Source: Bacillota bacterium (GTDB taxonomy: Bacteria; Bacillota; Clostridia; Lachnospirales; Lachnospiraceae). From it: a stretch of 64,000 nt of DNA. The DNA lies in NCBI GenBank assembly GCA_023418475.1, contig JAEZZO010000058.1, positions 12,810 through 76,809 on the forward strand, given 5' to 3'. The translations under genes were made by a program, and so were the position numbers. Below the pieces are notes generated by a model. That model did not search any database. It saw nothing but the letters and a program-made list of their open reading frames with translations, and was not told the DNA's origin. Positions 17,134 to 25,093 of the stretch are shown piece after piece; the stretch's first letter is position 1, and every line of letters starts with the position of its first letter.

Positions 17134-17970
17134 ATGGCGATCATAATGGATGGTAAAAAAATATCTGCAGAAATAAAAGAAGAATTGAAAGTTAAGGTTT
17201 CTGCTTTAAATGAAAAAGGAATCCAAATTACATTGGCGGTAATTCAGGTCGGAAATGATCCGGCGTCTTCTGTATATGTCGGAAATAAAAAAAAGGCTTG
17301 TGAATATACCGGTATTAAATCCCTGGCATATGAGCTTGTTGAGAGTACAACACAGGAAGAACTGGTTGAACTGGTTAAAAAACTGAATGAAGATGCCTCT
17401 GTTAACGGAATTTTGGTACAGCTGCCTCTGCCCGCTCATATCGATGAGGATACGATTATTAAGACTATTTCACCGTGCAAAGATGTCGATGGTTTTCATC
17501 CACAAAGTGTAGGAGCATTAAGTATCGGTCAGAAAGGCTTTGTGTCTTGTACTCCGGCCGGAATTATTCAGCTTTTAAAGCGTTCCGGTATCGCGATGGA
17601 AGGTAAGGAATGTGTTGTTATCGGAAGAAGTAATATAGTAGGAAAACCTATGGCTTTATTGATGCTTCGTGAAAATGCAACTGTTACCATCTGCCATTCA
17701 AGAACAAATAACTTGAAAGAAGTGGCTAAACGTGCAGATATTCTAATTGTTGCGCTCGGAAAACCTCGTTTTATTACGAAGGAATATGTGAAAGAAGGCG
17801 CCGTTATAATTGATGTGGGTATACACAGAAATGAGAATAATAAGCTTTGCGGTGATGTGGATTATGAAGATGTACTAGAGCATGTATCTGCAATCACACC
17901 TGTGCCGGGTGGAGTAGGTCCTATGACCATTGCAATGCTAATGAATAACTGTGTAGAATCTGTTTTATAA
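17134..17970 (+). CDS. folD: Methylenetetrahydrofolate dehydrogenase/cyclohydrolase
   Basis: Bifunctional enzyme interconverting 5,10-methylene-, methenyl- and 10-formyl-tetrahydrofolate, supplying one-carbon units. 278 residues. Both family signatures are intact: the segment around VGNDPASSVYVGNKKKACE with the catalytic lysine of the YVxxK motif, VQLPLPAHID, the CKDVDGFHPQ loop, the NAD(P) loop VIGRSNIVGKPMALLML, and the C-terminal PVPGGVGPMTIAML. ATG 17134 is chosen because GATGGAGG precedes it by 6 bases; an upstream ATG at 17122 overlaps the ribosome site. Confidence 0.97.
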   Translation: MAIIMDGKKISAEIKEELKVKVSALNEKGIQITLAVIQVGNDPASSVYVGNKKKACEYTGIKSLAYELVESTTQEELVELVKKLNEDASVNGILVQLPLPAHIDEDTIIKTISPCKDVDGFHPQSVGALSIGQKGFVSCTPAGIIQLLKRSGIAMEGKECVVIGRSNIVGKPMALLMLRENATVTICHSRTNNLKEVAKRADILIVALGKPRFITKEYVKEGAVIIDVGIHRNENNKLCGDVDYEDVLEHVSAITPVPGGVGPMTIAMLMNNCVESVL

Positions 17971-18002
17971 TAGAATTAGATTAGCGTGGGGGATAATTTT
18001 TA

Positions 18003-18590
18003 ATGAATATCGAACAAAAGATTGTATGTATGAATCGAGTCTATCAGGTGCTGGACGCCGAAGAAGAATTTATGATACATCCGGCTGCGCTTGGTTTACT
18101 CCCATTATCAAAGGCTTCTCTTTCAAACTCATTCTCCAGTGAATTTACGATAGAGAATTTTCGCTTAAAACTGGATAAAATAGTATTGAAGAGTGAAGAT
18201 ACGCAAGAGGATAATCAATCAAATGAATTGTATGGCAGAAGGATTTTCTATAGCGGAACAATATTGATCGGAGAAAATAAGATCAGAGAATACTATAATA
18301 AAAACGGAACACTTGCCTGCTTTTCATATCAGAATGTATATGAACTAAGGTTTAAGGATGGAGTTTTAATTACAACAGTAGATCAAAGCAAAGCAATGCA
18401 GCGGGTACGAAAAAATATAGAATTAGGACTTCGAACGCTTAACCGCGGCAGAGACTACAGATGTATTATGCATTTTATTTCTTCATCCCTTGTAGGTGAC
18501 TATAAATCATTTAAGCTTCCGGGCAGCCGTTACAAATATCTGAAATATATGAAGAATTTTTATTATTATGATGTCATTCTACCTACATAA
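18003..18590 (+). CDS. Protein of unknown function between folD and rimO
   Basis: 195 residues, no signal peptide or membrane segment, mixed alpha/beta composition with a lysine/tyrosine-rich C-terminus. I recognise no domain or catalytic motif. GGGGG lies about 9 bases before the ATG and the gene follows folD by 32 bases, so co-transcription is likely. Full length and codon use like its neighbours argue for a real cytoplasmic protein. A regulatory or RNA-related role is conceivable from context but unsupported. Confidence 0.65.
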   Translation: MNIEQKIVCMNRVYQVLDAEEEFMIHPAALGLLPLSKASLSNSFSSEFTIENFRLKLDKIVLKSEDTQEDNQSNELYGRRIFYSGTILIGENKIREYYNKNGTLACFSYQNVYELRFKDGVLITTVDQSKAMQRVRKNIELGLRTLNRGRDYRCIMHFISSSLVGDYKSFKLPGSRYKYLKYMKNFYYYDVILPT

Positions 18591-18672
18591 CACTGGAATA
18601 TGCTTTATTTTATATGAAAAAGCTGTTACAATGTTGGTGCAGAATGAAAACTAGGAAAGGCATGGGCAAAGA

Positions 18673-20022
18673 ATGAATATTTTCTTTATTTCTCTTGGTT
18701 GTGATAAAAACCTTGTAGACAGCGAGAATATGCTTGGTATATTGCATGATAACGGATACCGGATTATTAATGAAGAACAAGAGGCGGATATCATAATAAT
18801 TAATAGTTGTTGTTTTATCCATGATGCCAAGCAGGAAAGTATTAATACTATATTGGAGATGGCTGAGTATAAAAAATCTGGTAGCCTGAAAGCACTGATT
18901 GTTACAGGCTGCCTTGCACAGCGGTATAAGGAGGAAATATTGACTGAAATTCCTGAGGTGGATGCACTTTTGGGGACTTCAAGCTTTACTGAGATATTAA
19001 AGGTAATAGAGGAAATAACGGATGGTAAAAAGCACACCTGCTTTGAGGATTTGGACAGGCTTCCGAAAATGGAAAGTAACCGGTTGATCACCTCCGGAAG
19101 CTATTTTGCTTATCTTAAAATTGCGGAAGGCTGTGACAAGCACTGTACCTATTGTATTATACCGCAGGTAAGAGGAAATTACCGAAGTGTTCCGATGGAG
19201 GATTTGATCAGGGAAGCCGGGTATCTGGCTTTACAGGGTGTGAAAGAACTGATTTTAGTTGCACAGGAAACGACTCTTTACGGACAGGATTTGTATGGCG
19301 AAAAATCATTGCCAAAGCTTTTAACACAGCTGTGTAAGATAGAAGGAATTGAATGGATTAGAATATTATACTGCTATCCGGAAGAAATAACAGATGAACT
19401 GATTGAAACAATGAAACGTGAGCCGAAAATCTGCCGTTATCTGGATATACCTATTCAACATGCATCCGATCGGATTCTGAAACTGATGGGAAGAAGAACC
19501 AGCAAAAAAGATCTGGTCGAGATAATTGCAAAGCTGCGAAAAAATCTGCCGGGAACTGTTCTTCGCACCACATTAATCACAGGTTTTCCCACAGAGACAC
19601 AGGAAGAACACGAAGAACTTGTCGCGTTTGTGAAGGAAATGCAATTTGAAAGATTAGGGGTATTTACTTATTCAAAGGAAGATCAGACTCCTGCAGCAAA
19701 GCTAAAGCCTCAGATAACTGCAAAAGTAAAAAAACAACGGCAGAAGGAAATTATGAAGCTTCAGCAGTCAATTGTATTTGAACATACTGCGCAGCTTACG
19801 AATAAGACTTTTCGTGTACTGGTAGAGGGAAAGATTACAGAAGAGGATAATGTCTATATTGGTAGAACTTATATGGATGCACCATCTGTCGATGGTTTCT
19901 TTTTTCTGTGTTGTGAAAATGAACTGATGTCTGGCGATATGGTCAATGCGAAAGTTACCGGAGCAAAAGGATATGACCTGGTAGGAGAAATGGTTTCGGT
20001 TAAGACAGAGGGTCAAAATTAA
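18673..20022 (+). CDS. rimO: Ribosomal protein uS12 methylthiotransferase
   Basis: Radical-SAM methylthiotransferase that modifies a conserved aspartate of ribosomal protein S12. 449 residues: an N-terminal MTTase domain (FISLGCDKNLVDSENMLG, with further cysteines in SCCF and GCLAQRY for the second cluster), the radical-SAM core with CDKHCTYCIIP (CxxxCxxC, about residues 155-165), and a C-terminal TRAM domain (about 375-440). The DKNLVDSE motif marks RimO rather than the tRNA enzyme MiaB. AAAGG lies about 13 bases upstream of the ATG. pgsA follows 85 bases later. Confidence 0.95.
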   Translation: MNIFFISLGCDKNLVDSENMLGILHDNGYRIINEEQEADIIIINSCCFIHDAKQESINTILEMAEYKKSGSLKALIVTGCLAQRYKEEILTEIPEVDALLGTSSFTEILKVIEEITDGKKHTCFEDLDRLPKMESNRLITSGSYFAYLKIAEGCDKHCTYCIIPQVRGNYRSVPMEDLIREAGYLALQGVKELILVAQETTLYGQDLYGEKSLPKLLTQLCKIEGIEWIRILYCYPEEITDELIETMKREPKICRYLDIPIQHASDRILKLMGRRTSKKDLVEIIAKLRKNLPGTVLRTTLITGFPTETQEEHEELVAFVKEMQFERLGVFTYSKEDQTPAAKLKPQITAKVKKQRQKEIMKLQQSIVFEHTAQLTNKTFRVLVEGKITEEDNVYIGRTYMDAPSVDGFFFLCCENELMSGDMVNAKVTGAKGYDLVGEMVSVKTEGQN

Positions 20023-20107
20023 AAAATGATTGATAATTGTAATAACTCTGTAAAATAATGTCATGCAATCAGATTTGCTGACTTTGAAGAAAGGCTTGGT
20101 TATTATT

Positions 20108-20647
20108 ATGAATCTACCGAATAAAATAACATTGTTCCGAGTTTTTATGATTCCGATTTTCCTGATTTTCATGTTGAATCCGGGTATTCCATATGCGAAA
20201 TATATTGCAGCAGCTGTTTTTATTATTGCTGCCATATCTGATTTTTTAGACGGTTATATTGCAAGAAAGAGAAAGCTTGTTACAAATTTCGGAAAGTTCA
20301 TGGACCCTCTGGCAGATAAGCTGCTGGTTTGCAGTGCACTAATTTGTTTTGTAGAGCTTAACCTACTGCCTGCATGGATTGTGATTATCATTATAGCCCG
20401 TGAATTTATTATCAGCGGTTTCCGTCTGATTGCCTCCGATAATGGAATTGTAATTGCCGCCAGCTGGTGGGGAAAAGTAAAAACGAATGTACAGATGATT
20501 ATGAGTGTTATGTTGATTTTTCATTTTAATCATCCGGTTATCAATATATTGGAACAGATTGTCATATATCTGGCGGTTATATTGACTGTAGTATCTTTAA
20601 TGGATTATATGATAAAGAATAAAAAGGTTCTGAGTGAGAAACAATAG
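20108..20647 (+). CDS. pgsA: CDP-diacylglycerol-glycerol-3-phosphate 3-phosphatidyltransferase
   Basis: Membrane enzyme making phosphatidylglycerophosphate from CDP-diacylglycerol and glycerol 3-phosphate. 179 residues with about four to five membrane helices. It opens with NLPNKITLFR, typical of PgsA, and has the CDP-alcohol phosphotransferase motif with four aspartates: SDFLDGYIARKRKLVTNFGKFMDPLADK. ATG 20108 is chosen on this N-terminus; its ribosome site is poorly placed (AAAGG about 15 bases upstream). gpsA elsewhere in the window supplies the glycerol 3-phosphate. Confidence 0.95.
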   Translation: MNLPNKITLFRVFMIPIFLIFMLNPGIPYAKYIAAAVFIIAAISDFLDGYIARKRKLVTNFGKFMDPLADKLLVCSALICFVELNLLPAWIVIIIIAREFIISGFRLIASDNGIVIAASWWGKVKTNVQMIMSVMLIFHFNHPVINILEQIVIYLAVILTVVSLMDYMIKNKKVLSEKQ

Positions 20648-20686
20648 TATTTTGCTTACACATGAAATAAGAAAGGGATGTATAAG

Positions 20687-21937
20687 ATGACGGTAGAATT
20701 GATTAGTGTCGGAACAGAATTACTGTTGGGCAATATCGTAAATACCAATGCTAATTATTTATCCAGAAAGTGTGCGCAACTTGGATTTTCCCTGTATTAC
20801 CAGATTACGGTCGGGGACAATGACAAAAGACTATGTGAGGTATTAAAGACCGCACTGTCAAGATCAGATATTGTTATTTTAACGGGAGGACTTGGTCCGA
20901 CGCAGGATGATATGACGAAAGAGACAGTAGCCAAGGTACTTAGTCGGGAACTTATTATGGATGAGACATCTAAGGAGAGAATTGCTTCTTATTTTCAATT
21001 TCGCTACAGCGGGGATGTCATTCCGCGCGTAATTACAGATAATAACTGGAAGCAGGCACTGAAAATAGAAGGTTCTATTGTAGTAGAAAACGATAATGGA
21101 ACAGCTCCGGGTTACATTGCTGATATAGAGGGAAAGACGATTATCCTTCTTCCTGGTCCGCCGTCTGAGATGCAGCCGATGTTTGATCAGCATATTTTCC
21201 CTTATTTACAGAAAAAACAGAATAAAATGTTTGTTTCTAAAATGGTTAAAATCTGTGGAATTGGAGAAAGCAAAGCGGAGACAGATATCCTTGACATGAT
21301 TGAAAAACAGAACAATCCGACAATCGCTCCCTATGCTAAGGAGGGAGAGGTTCATTTTCGGATTACTGCTGCTGCAGACAATGATACAGAAGCCGAGAAG
21401 CTTCTAAAACCGGTAGTGGACGAATTATACAACAGGTTTGGCGATAATATTTATTCCACGGAAGAAAATGAGAAACTTGAGGAAGTAGTTGTAGCCCTGC
21501 TCAAGAAAAAGAAATATACTGTAGCCACAGCAGAATCCTGTACTGGTGGACTTCTAACCGGACGTCTTGTTAATGTTTCGGGCGTGTCGGATATGCTGAA
21601 GGAAGGCTTCATTACTTATTCCAACGAAGCAAAAATGAAATACCTTGGTGTAAAGGAAGAAACACTTCGCAGATACGGCGCAGTGAGTGCGCAGACAGCA
21701 CAGGAGATGGTTGTCGGAACAGCAAAAACAACCGGTTCTGATACAGCACTGGCTATTACCGGTATTGCCGGACCGGATGGCGGAACCCGTGAGAAACCGG
21801 TTGGTCTGGTTTATATCGCATGCTTTGTCAAGGAAAAAGTAACTGTAAGTGAATTCAGATGGAAGGGAAACCGTCAGAAGGTCCGTGAACTCAGTGTTAT
21901 TTATGCATTGGATTTACTTCGTAGAAATCTGATATAA
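20687..21937 (+). CDS. cinA: CinA-family protein (competence/damage-inducible; NMN deamidase domain)
   Basis: 416 residues with two domains. The N-terminal MoCF/COG1058 domain (about 1-170) starts VELISVGTELLLGNIVNTN and has LTGGLGPTQDDMTKE and LLPGPPSEM. The C-terminal CinA domain (about 255-410) has ATAESCTGGLLTGRL and ALAITGIAGPDGGT, typical of NMN amidohydrolase. The family works in pyridine-nucleotide recycling, by ADP-ribose pyrophosphatase and NMN deamidase activities. I start at ATG 20687 because GAAAGGG lies 9 bases before it and touches the upstream ATG 20678. In many Firmicutes cinA sits next to pgsA and near recA, as pgsA is here. Confidence 0.93.
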   Translation: MTVELISVGTELLLGNIVNTNANYLSRKCAQLGFSLYYQITVGDNDKRLCEVLKTALSRSDIVILTGGLGPTQDDMTKETVAKVLSRELIMDETSKERIASYFQFRYSGDVIPRVITDNNWKQALKIEGSIVVENDNGTAPGYIADIEGKTIILLPGPPSEMQPMFDQHIFPYLQKKQNKMFVSKMVKICGIGESKAETDILDMIEKQNNPTIAPYAKEGEVHFRITAAADNDTEAEKLLKPVVDELYNRFGDNIYSTEENEKLEEVVVALLKKKKYTVATAESCTGGLLTGRLVNVSGVSDMLKEGFITYSNEAKMKYLGVKEETLRRYGAVSAQTAQEMVVGTAKTTGSDTALAITGIAGPDGGTREKPVGLVYIACFVKEKVTVSEFRWKGNRQKVRELSVIYALDLLRRNLI

Positions 21938-22102
21938 ATCAAACAAAATAATTACTTTTTTACCGTTAATTCCCATAAAAAAACAGTGACATTTAACATA
22001 GAAATGACACAGTTTTATCCTATTGTGAAGATAGGAAATAGGTAATGACTGCAAATATGGTATTGTTATTCAAGTTCGCGGTTTGCGGCAAATGGAGGTT
22101 TT

Positions 22103-22708
22103 ATGGAACGGTTCAAAAGTAAATTTGTGTTGATCATAATGCTGGTTGGAATCCTCCTATTAACCGGATGCGATAATTTTAAAGGAAACACGAATCAAGC
22201 ATCTGATGAAGTAACGTTAACACCGGAGGTAAGTCAGAATAATCAGGATACAGAATCCAAAGAGAAACCTAACCCCTCAAAGGAAGGCAGTGCTTCTATT
22301 ACACGGGCAGCACAAAGTCCTGGAGTGAATAAAGAACTTTCTGTATACACAGTAAATGCAGATGACGGAAATCTGCAACCTGTAATAGCACGTGTGTCGG
22401 ACAATAATGTTATTACACCGGAGCTGATTGTAAAGACAGTGGTGGAAGCAATGGCAGATCAGTCGATTATGATTGGAATTGATAGTGTTACAACAAAGGA
22501 TGAAGCTGTTATTGTAAGCTTTCAAAAGGACAAGGCTCCTTATACTAATATGGGTTCAGGCTATGAGACGGCTATCCTGAATGCGATCGCACAAAGCCTG
22601 ATTGATAATCTGGATGGCTATTCGAAGGTGATTTACAGGGTAGAAGGTAAGGCTTATAAAAGTGAAACCCTTAATATGGGAATAAATGAAGTCTATATGC
22701 AGCAATAA
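22103..22708 (+). CDS. Lipoprotein with GerMN domain
   Basis: 201 residues. A lipoprotein signal peptide ends in the lipobox LLTGC (cysteine at about 23), followed by a serine/asparagine-rich linker (about 25-75) and a GerMN-like domain (about 78-200) with LSVYTVNADDGNLQPV and VVSFQKDK. GerMN domains occur in the spore-germination protein GerM and in other exported lipoproteins of Firmicutes, so a spore or envelope role is possible. ATGGAGG lies about 5 bases before the ATG. The gene is followed by a terminator. Confidence 0.75.
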   Translation: MERFKSKFVLIIMLVGILLLTGCDNFKGNTNQASDEVTLTPEVSQNNQDTESKEKPNPSKEGSASITRAAQSPGVNKELSVYTVNADDGNLQPVIARVSDNNVITPELIVKTVVEAMADQSIMIGIDSVTTKDEAVIVSFQKDKAPYTNMGSGYETAILNAIAQSLIDNLDGYSKVIYRVEGKAYKSETLNMGINEVYMQQ

Positions 22709-22725
22709 AAGAAGCAAAATGAATT

Positions 22726-22775
22726 AGGTAATTGCGATACATTATTTTGTATTCGACAATTACCTGATTTTATGT
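22726..22775 (+). terminator. Likely terminator after the GerMN gene
   Basis: AGGTAATTG pairs with CAATTACCT around a 22-base AT-rich loop that can extend the stem (GATAC/GTATT). GATTTTATGTT follows, which is only moderately T-rich. Confidence 0.65.
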
Positions 22776-22785
22776 TATTATATAT

Positions 22786-23005
22786 TCCTTATAAGAACAA
22801 GTATCAAATTTCACGCTGATTTTCAGCACCTAGATTAATATAAACCTGCGTGAGAATTAGACAGCCTCCGGCGGATACACACTCGCCTTACTCGGCGCGT
22901 TTATATAATAAAAGTCTAATTTAAGTTGTGCAGATGGATAGGAGCGCATCTATATCCATCGGATAAATCATATTAGGCTTTTACGCTTGAATTCTTATAT
23001 AAAGT
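22786..23005 (+). repeat. Intergenic repeat copy 1, with internal hairpins
   Basis: The right end GGCTTTTACGCTTGAATTC...TATATAAAGT (22976-23005) matches the repeat right end at 34.0 kb. The left end TTATAAGAACAAG (22789-22801) is its approximate inverse. Inside are ATTAGAC/GTCTAAT (22856-22862 with 22914-22920) enclosing a CGCC/GGCG hairpin, and GATGGATA/TATCCATC (22933-22940 with 22953-22960). With the preceding terminator it fills the gap of 365 bases before the flavoprotein gene. Confidence 0.55.
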
Positions 23006-23073
23006 AAACATGTAATTTTGAAATAGCAGAGGGTGTTTCATCCATCCTATGTATGACCTTATTGGAGGTAGAT

Positions 23074-24309
23074 GTGAGTAAAGTATTTGTAATAGGAGGC
23101 GGGGCAGCCGGTATGCTTGGCGCGATAGCAGCGGCAAGAAACGGACACAAGGTTGTTTTGCTTGAAAAAAATGAAAAACTGGGTAAGAAACTGTTTATCA
23201 CCGGAAAGGGAAGGTGCAATCTTACGAATGCCTGTGATAAAGAAGAGTTCTTTCAGCAGATCGTGAGCAATCCTAAGTTTCTGTACCGCGCCTTTCATAC
23301 CTTCAGTAATTTTGATACGATGGATTTTTTTGAACAGCTTGGATTATCCATTAAGACAGAACGGGGAAACCGTGTTTTTCCATCTTCCGATAAATCCTCC
23401 GATGTGATTGCAGTGTTAAAACGTGAATTAGAACGGCAGTCTGTAGTAGTCCGATATCATAGCGAAGTCACAGAGATCGTTACCGAAGATGGCAGCTTTT
23501 CTGGAATCCGTCTTAAAAATTCAAAGGAAATATTAACCGGAGATGCAGTGATAATAGCAACAGGTGGATTATCTTATTCAACAACCGGTTCGACCGGCGA
23601 TGGTTATCGCTTTGCAAGAAAAATGGGACATACTGTGACAGAACTCTATCCTTCTTTAGTTCCGCTACATGTGAAAGAAGCTTTTGTAAAGGATCTGATG
23701 GGACTTTCCTTAAGAAATATAGAAATTGTAATAAACTCTGGTGATAAACAAATGTACCGGGATTTTGGTGAATTGCTGTTTACTCATTTTGGTGTGAGCG
23801 GTCCAGTAATTTTAAGTGCGAGCAGTTATCTGGTAAATAACCTTTCAAGGCAGGAAACATTGATGCTTGGAATTGACCTTAAACCCGCTCTGACAGCGGA
23901 ACAGCTGGATATTCGAATTTTACGGGATTTTGAAGAATTAAAAAATAAACAATTTAAGAATTCGCTTGAGCACCTATTGCCAAATAAATTAATTGATGTT
24001 ATCATTCGACTTAGTATGATTGATCCGGAGAAGAAAGTGAATTCAATTACAAAGGAAGAACGGCAAAGGCTTGTGCTTTTATTAAAGAATTTTACCTTTC
24101 ATATTACAAAGCCTAGTGATTATAATCAGGCTGTTATTACAAAGGGCGGAATTAATATTAAGGAGATCAATCCCTCTACGATGGAAAGCAGACTGGTAAA
24201 TAATGTATATTTTATTGGAGAAGTTCTTGACTTAGACGCTTTGACCGGCGGTTTTAATTTACAAATTGCCTGGTCTACGGCCTATCTGGCAGGATGCTCT
24301 GTAAGATAG
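23074..24309 (+). CDS. NAD(P)/FAD-dependent oxidoreductase, HI0933/YhiN family
   Basis: 411-residue flavoprotein of unknown substrate. An FAD-binding dinucleotide fold opens the protein (VIGGGAAGMLGAIAAARNG), then LEKNEKLGKKLFITGKGRCNLTN, NRVFPSSDKSSDV, VIIATGGLSYSTTGSTGDGY, and a C-terminal second FAD segment, VYFIGEVLDLDALTGGFNLQIAWSTAY. The family is widespread in bacteria but biochemically unclear. GTG 23074 is chosen because GGAGG lies 5 bases upstream and homology starts at VFVIGGG; an ATG at 23053 lacks a ribosome site. cmk and ispH-rpsA follow closely, an order common in clostridia. Confidence 0.9.
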   Translation: MSKVFVIGGGAAGMLGAIAAARNGHKVVLLEKNEKLGKKLFITGKGRCNLTNACDKEEFFQQIVSNPKFLYRAFHTFSNFDTMDFFEQLGLSIKTERGNRVFPSSDKSSDVIAVLKRELERQSVVVRYHSEVTEIVTEDGSFSGIRLKNSKEILTGDAVIIATGGLSYSTTGSTGDGYRFARKMGHTVTELYPSLVPLHVKEAFVKDLMGLSLRNIEIVINSGDKQMYRDFGELLFTHFGVSGPVILSASSYLVNNLSRQETLMLGIDLKPALTAEQLDIRILRDFEELKNKQFKNSLEHLLPNKLIDVIIRLSMIDPEKKVNSITKEERQRLVLLLKNFTFHITKPSDYNQAVITKGGINIKEINPSTMESRLVNNVYFIGEVLDLDALTGGFNLQIAWSTAYLAGCSVR

Positions 24310-24344
24310 AGATGTAAAAATAAGTAACTCGGAGGATAATTGCC

Positions 24345-25007
24345 ATGAAGAATTTTAATCTTGCAATTGACGGGCCGGCCGGAGCCGGTAAAAGTACCAT
24401 TGCAAAGCAGATTGCCAGGCAGCTGGGGTTTATCTATGTGGATACAGGAGCGATGTACCGTGCTGTAGCGTTGTATTTTTTAAGAAATAATATTGATACC
24501 GCACAGAGTGATAAGATGGAACAGGCTTGTCAAAATGTGAATGTTACTATTACTTATCAGGACGGAGAACAGCTTGTCATTTTAAACGGCGAAAACGTTA
24601 ACGATTTCATCCGTACGGAAGAGGTCGGCAATATGACCAGCACCATATCGGTAAATAAGGCAGTAAGGTTAAAGCTGCTTGAATTGCAGCAGGAGATTGC
24701 GAAAAAGGAAAGTGTAGTAATGGACGGAAGGGATATCGGGACATGTGTCCTTCCTGATGCCGACTTAAAAATCTATCTGACAGCAAGCTCCGCAGAGCGG
24801 GCAAAAAGAAGATGGATGCAGCTAAAAGATAAAGGAATTGATGCTCAGATCAGTGAAATTGAAAGGGACATTATCGAACGAGACAACAGGGATATGACCA
24901 GAGAGATTGCCCCTCTTAAGCAGGCATGTGATGCCATTTATCTGGATACCTCCGATATGTCAATTGATGAGGTCGTGAATAAAATTGTTCGTATGGTTCG
25001 GATTTAG
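24345..25007 (+). CDS. cmk: Cytidylate kinase
   Basis: Phosphorylates CMP and dCMP to the diphosphates. 220 residues. The P-loop GPAGAGKST is at about residues 9-17, then YVDTGAMYRAVAL, the CMP-binding insert, SVVMDGRDIGTCVLPDADLKIYLTAS, and the lid segment with RDNRDMTREIAPL. The length matches the family. GGAGG lies about 9 bases before the ATG. It lies between the HI0933-type flavoprotein gene and ispH-rpsA, the usual clostridial arrangement. Confidence 0.97.
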   Translation: MKNFNLAIDGPAGAGKSTIAKQIARQLGFIYVDTGAMYRAVALYFLRNNIDTAQSDKMEQACQNVNVTITYQDGEQLVILNGENVNDFIRTEEVGNMTSTISVNKAVRLKLLELQQEIAKKESVVMDGRDIGTCVLPDADLKIYLTASSAERAKRRWMQLKDKGIDAQISEIERDIIERDNRDMTREIAPLKQACDAIYLDTSDMSIDEVVNKIVRMVRI

Positions 25008-25093
25008 TTTTACAACGAGCTTTTTATATAATGGGATGGTTTATTATTAAGCGGCACTGCTGCCGAATATAATCGTAAAGGAAGTTGAATTCT

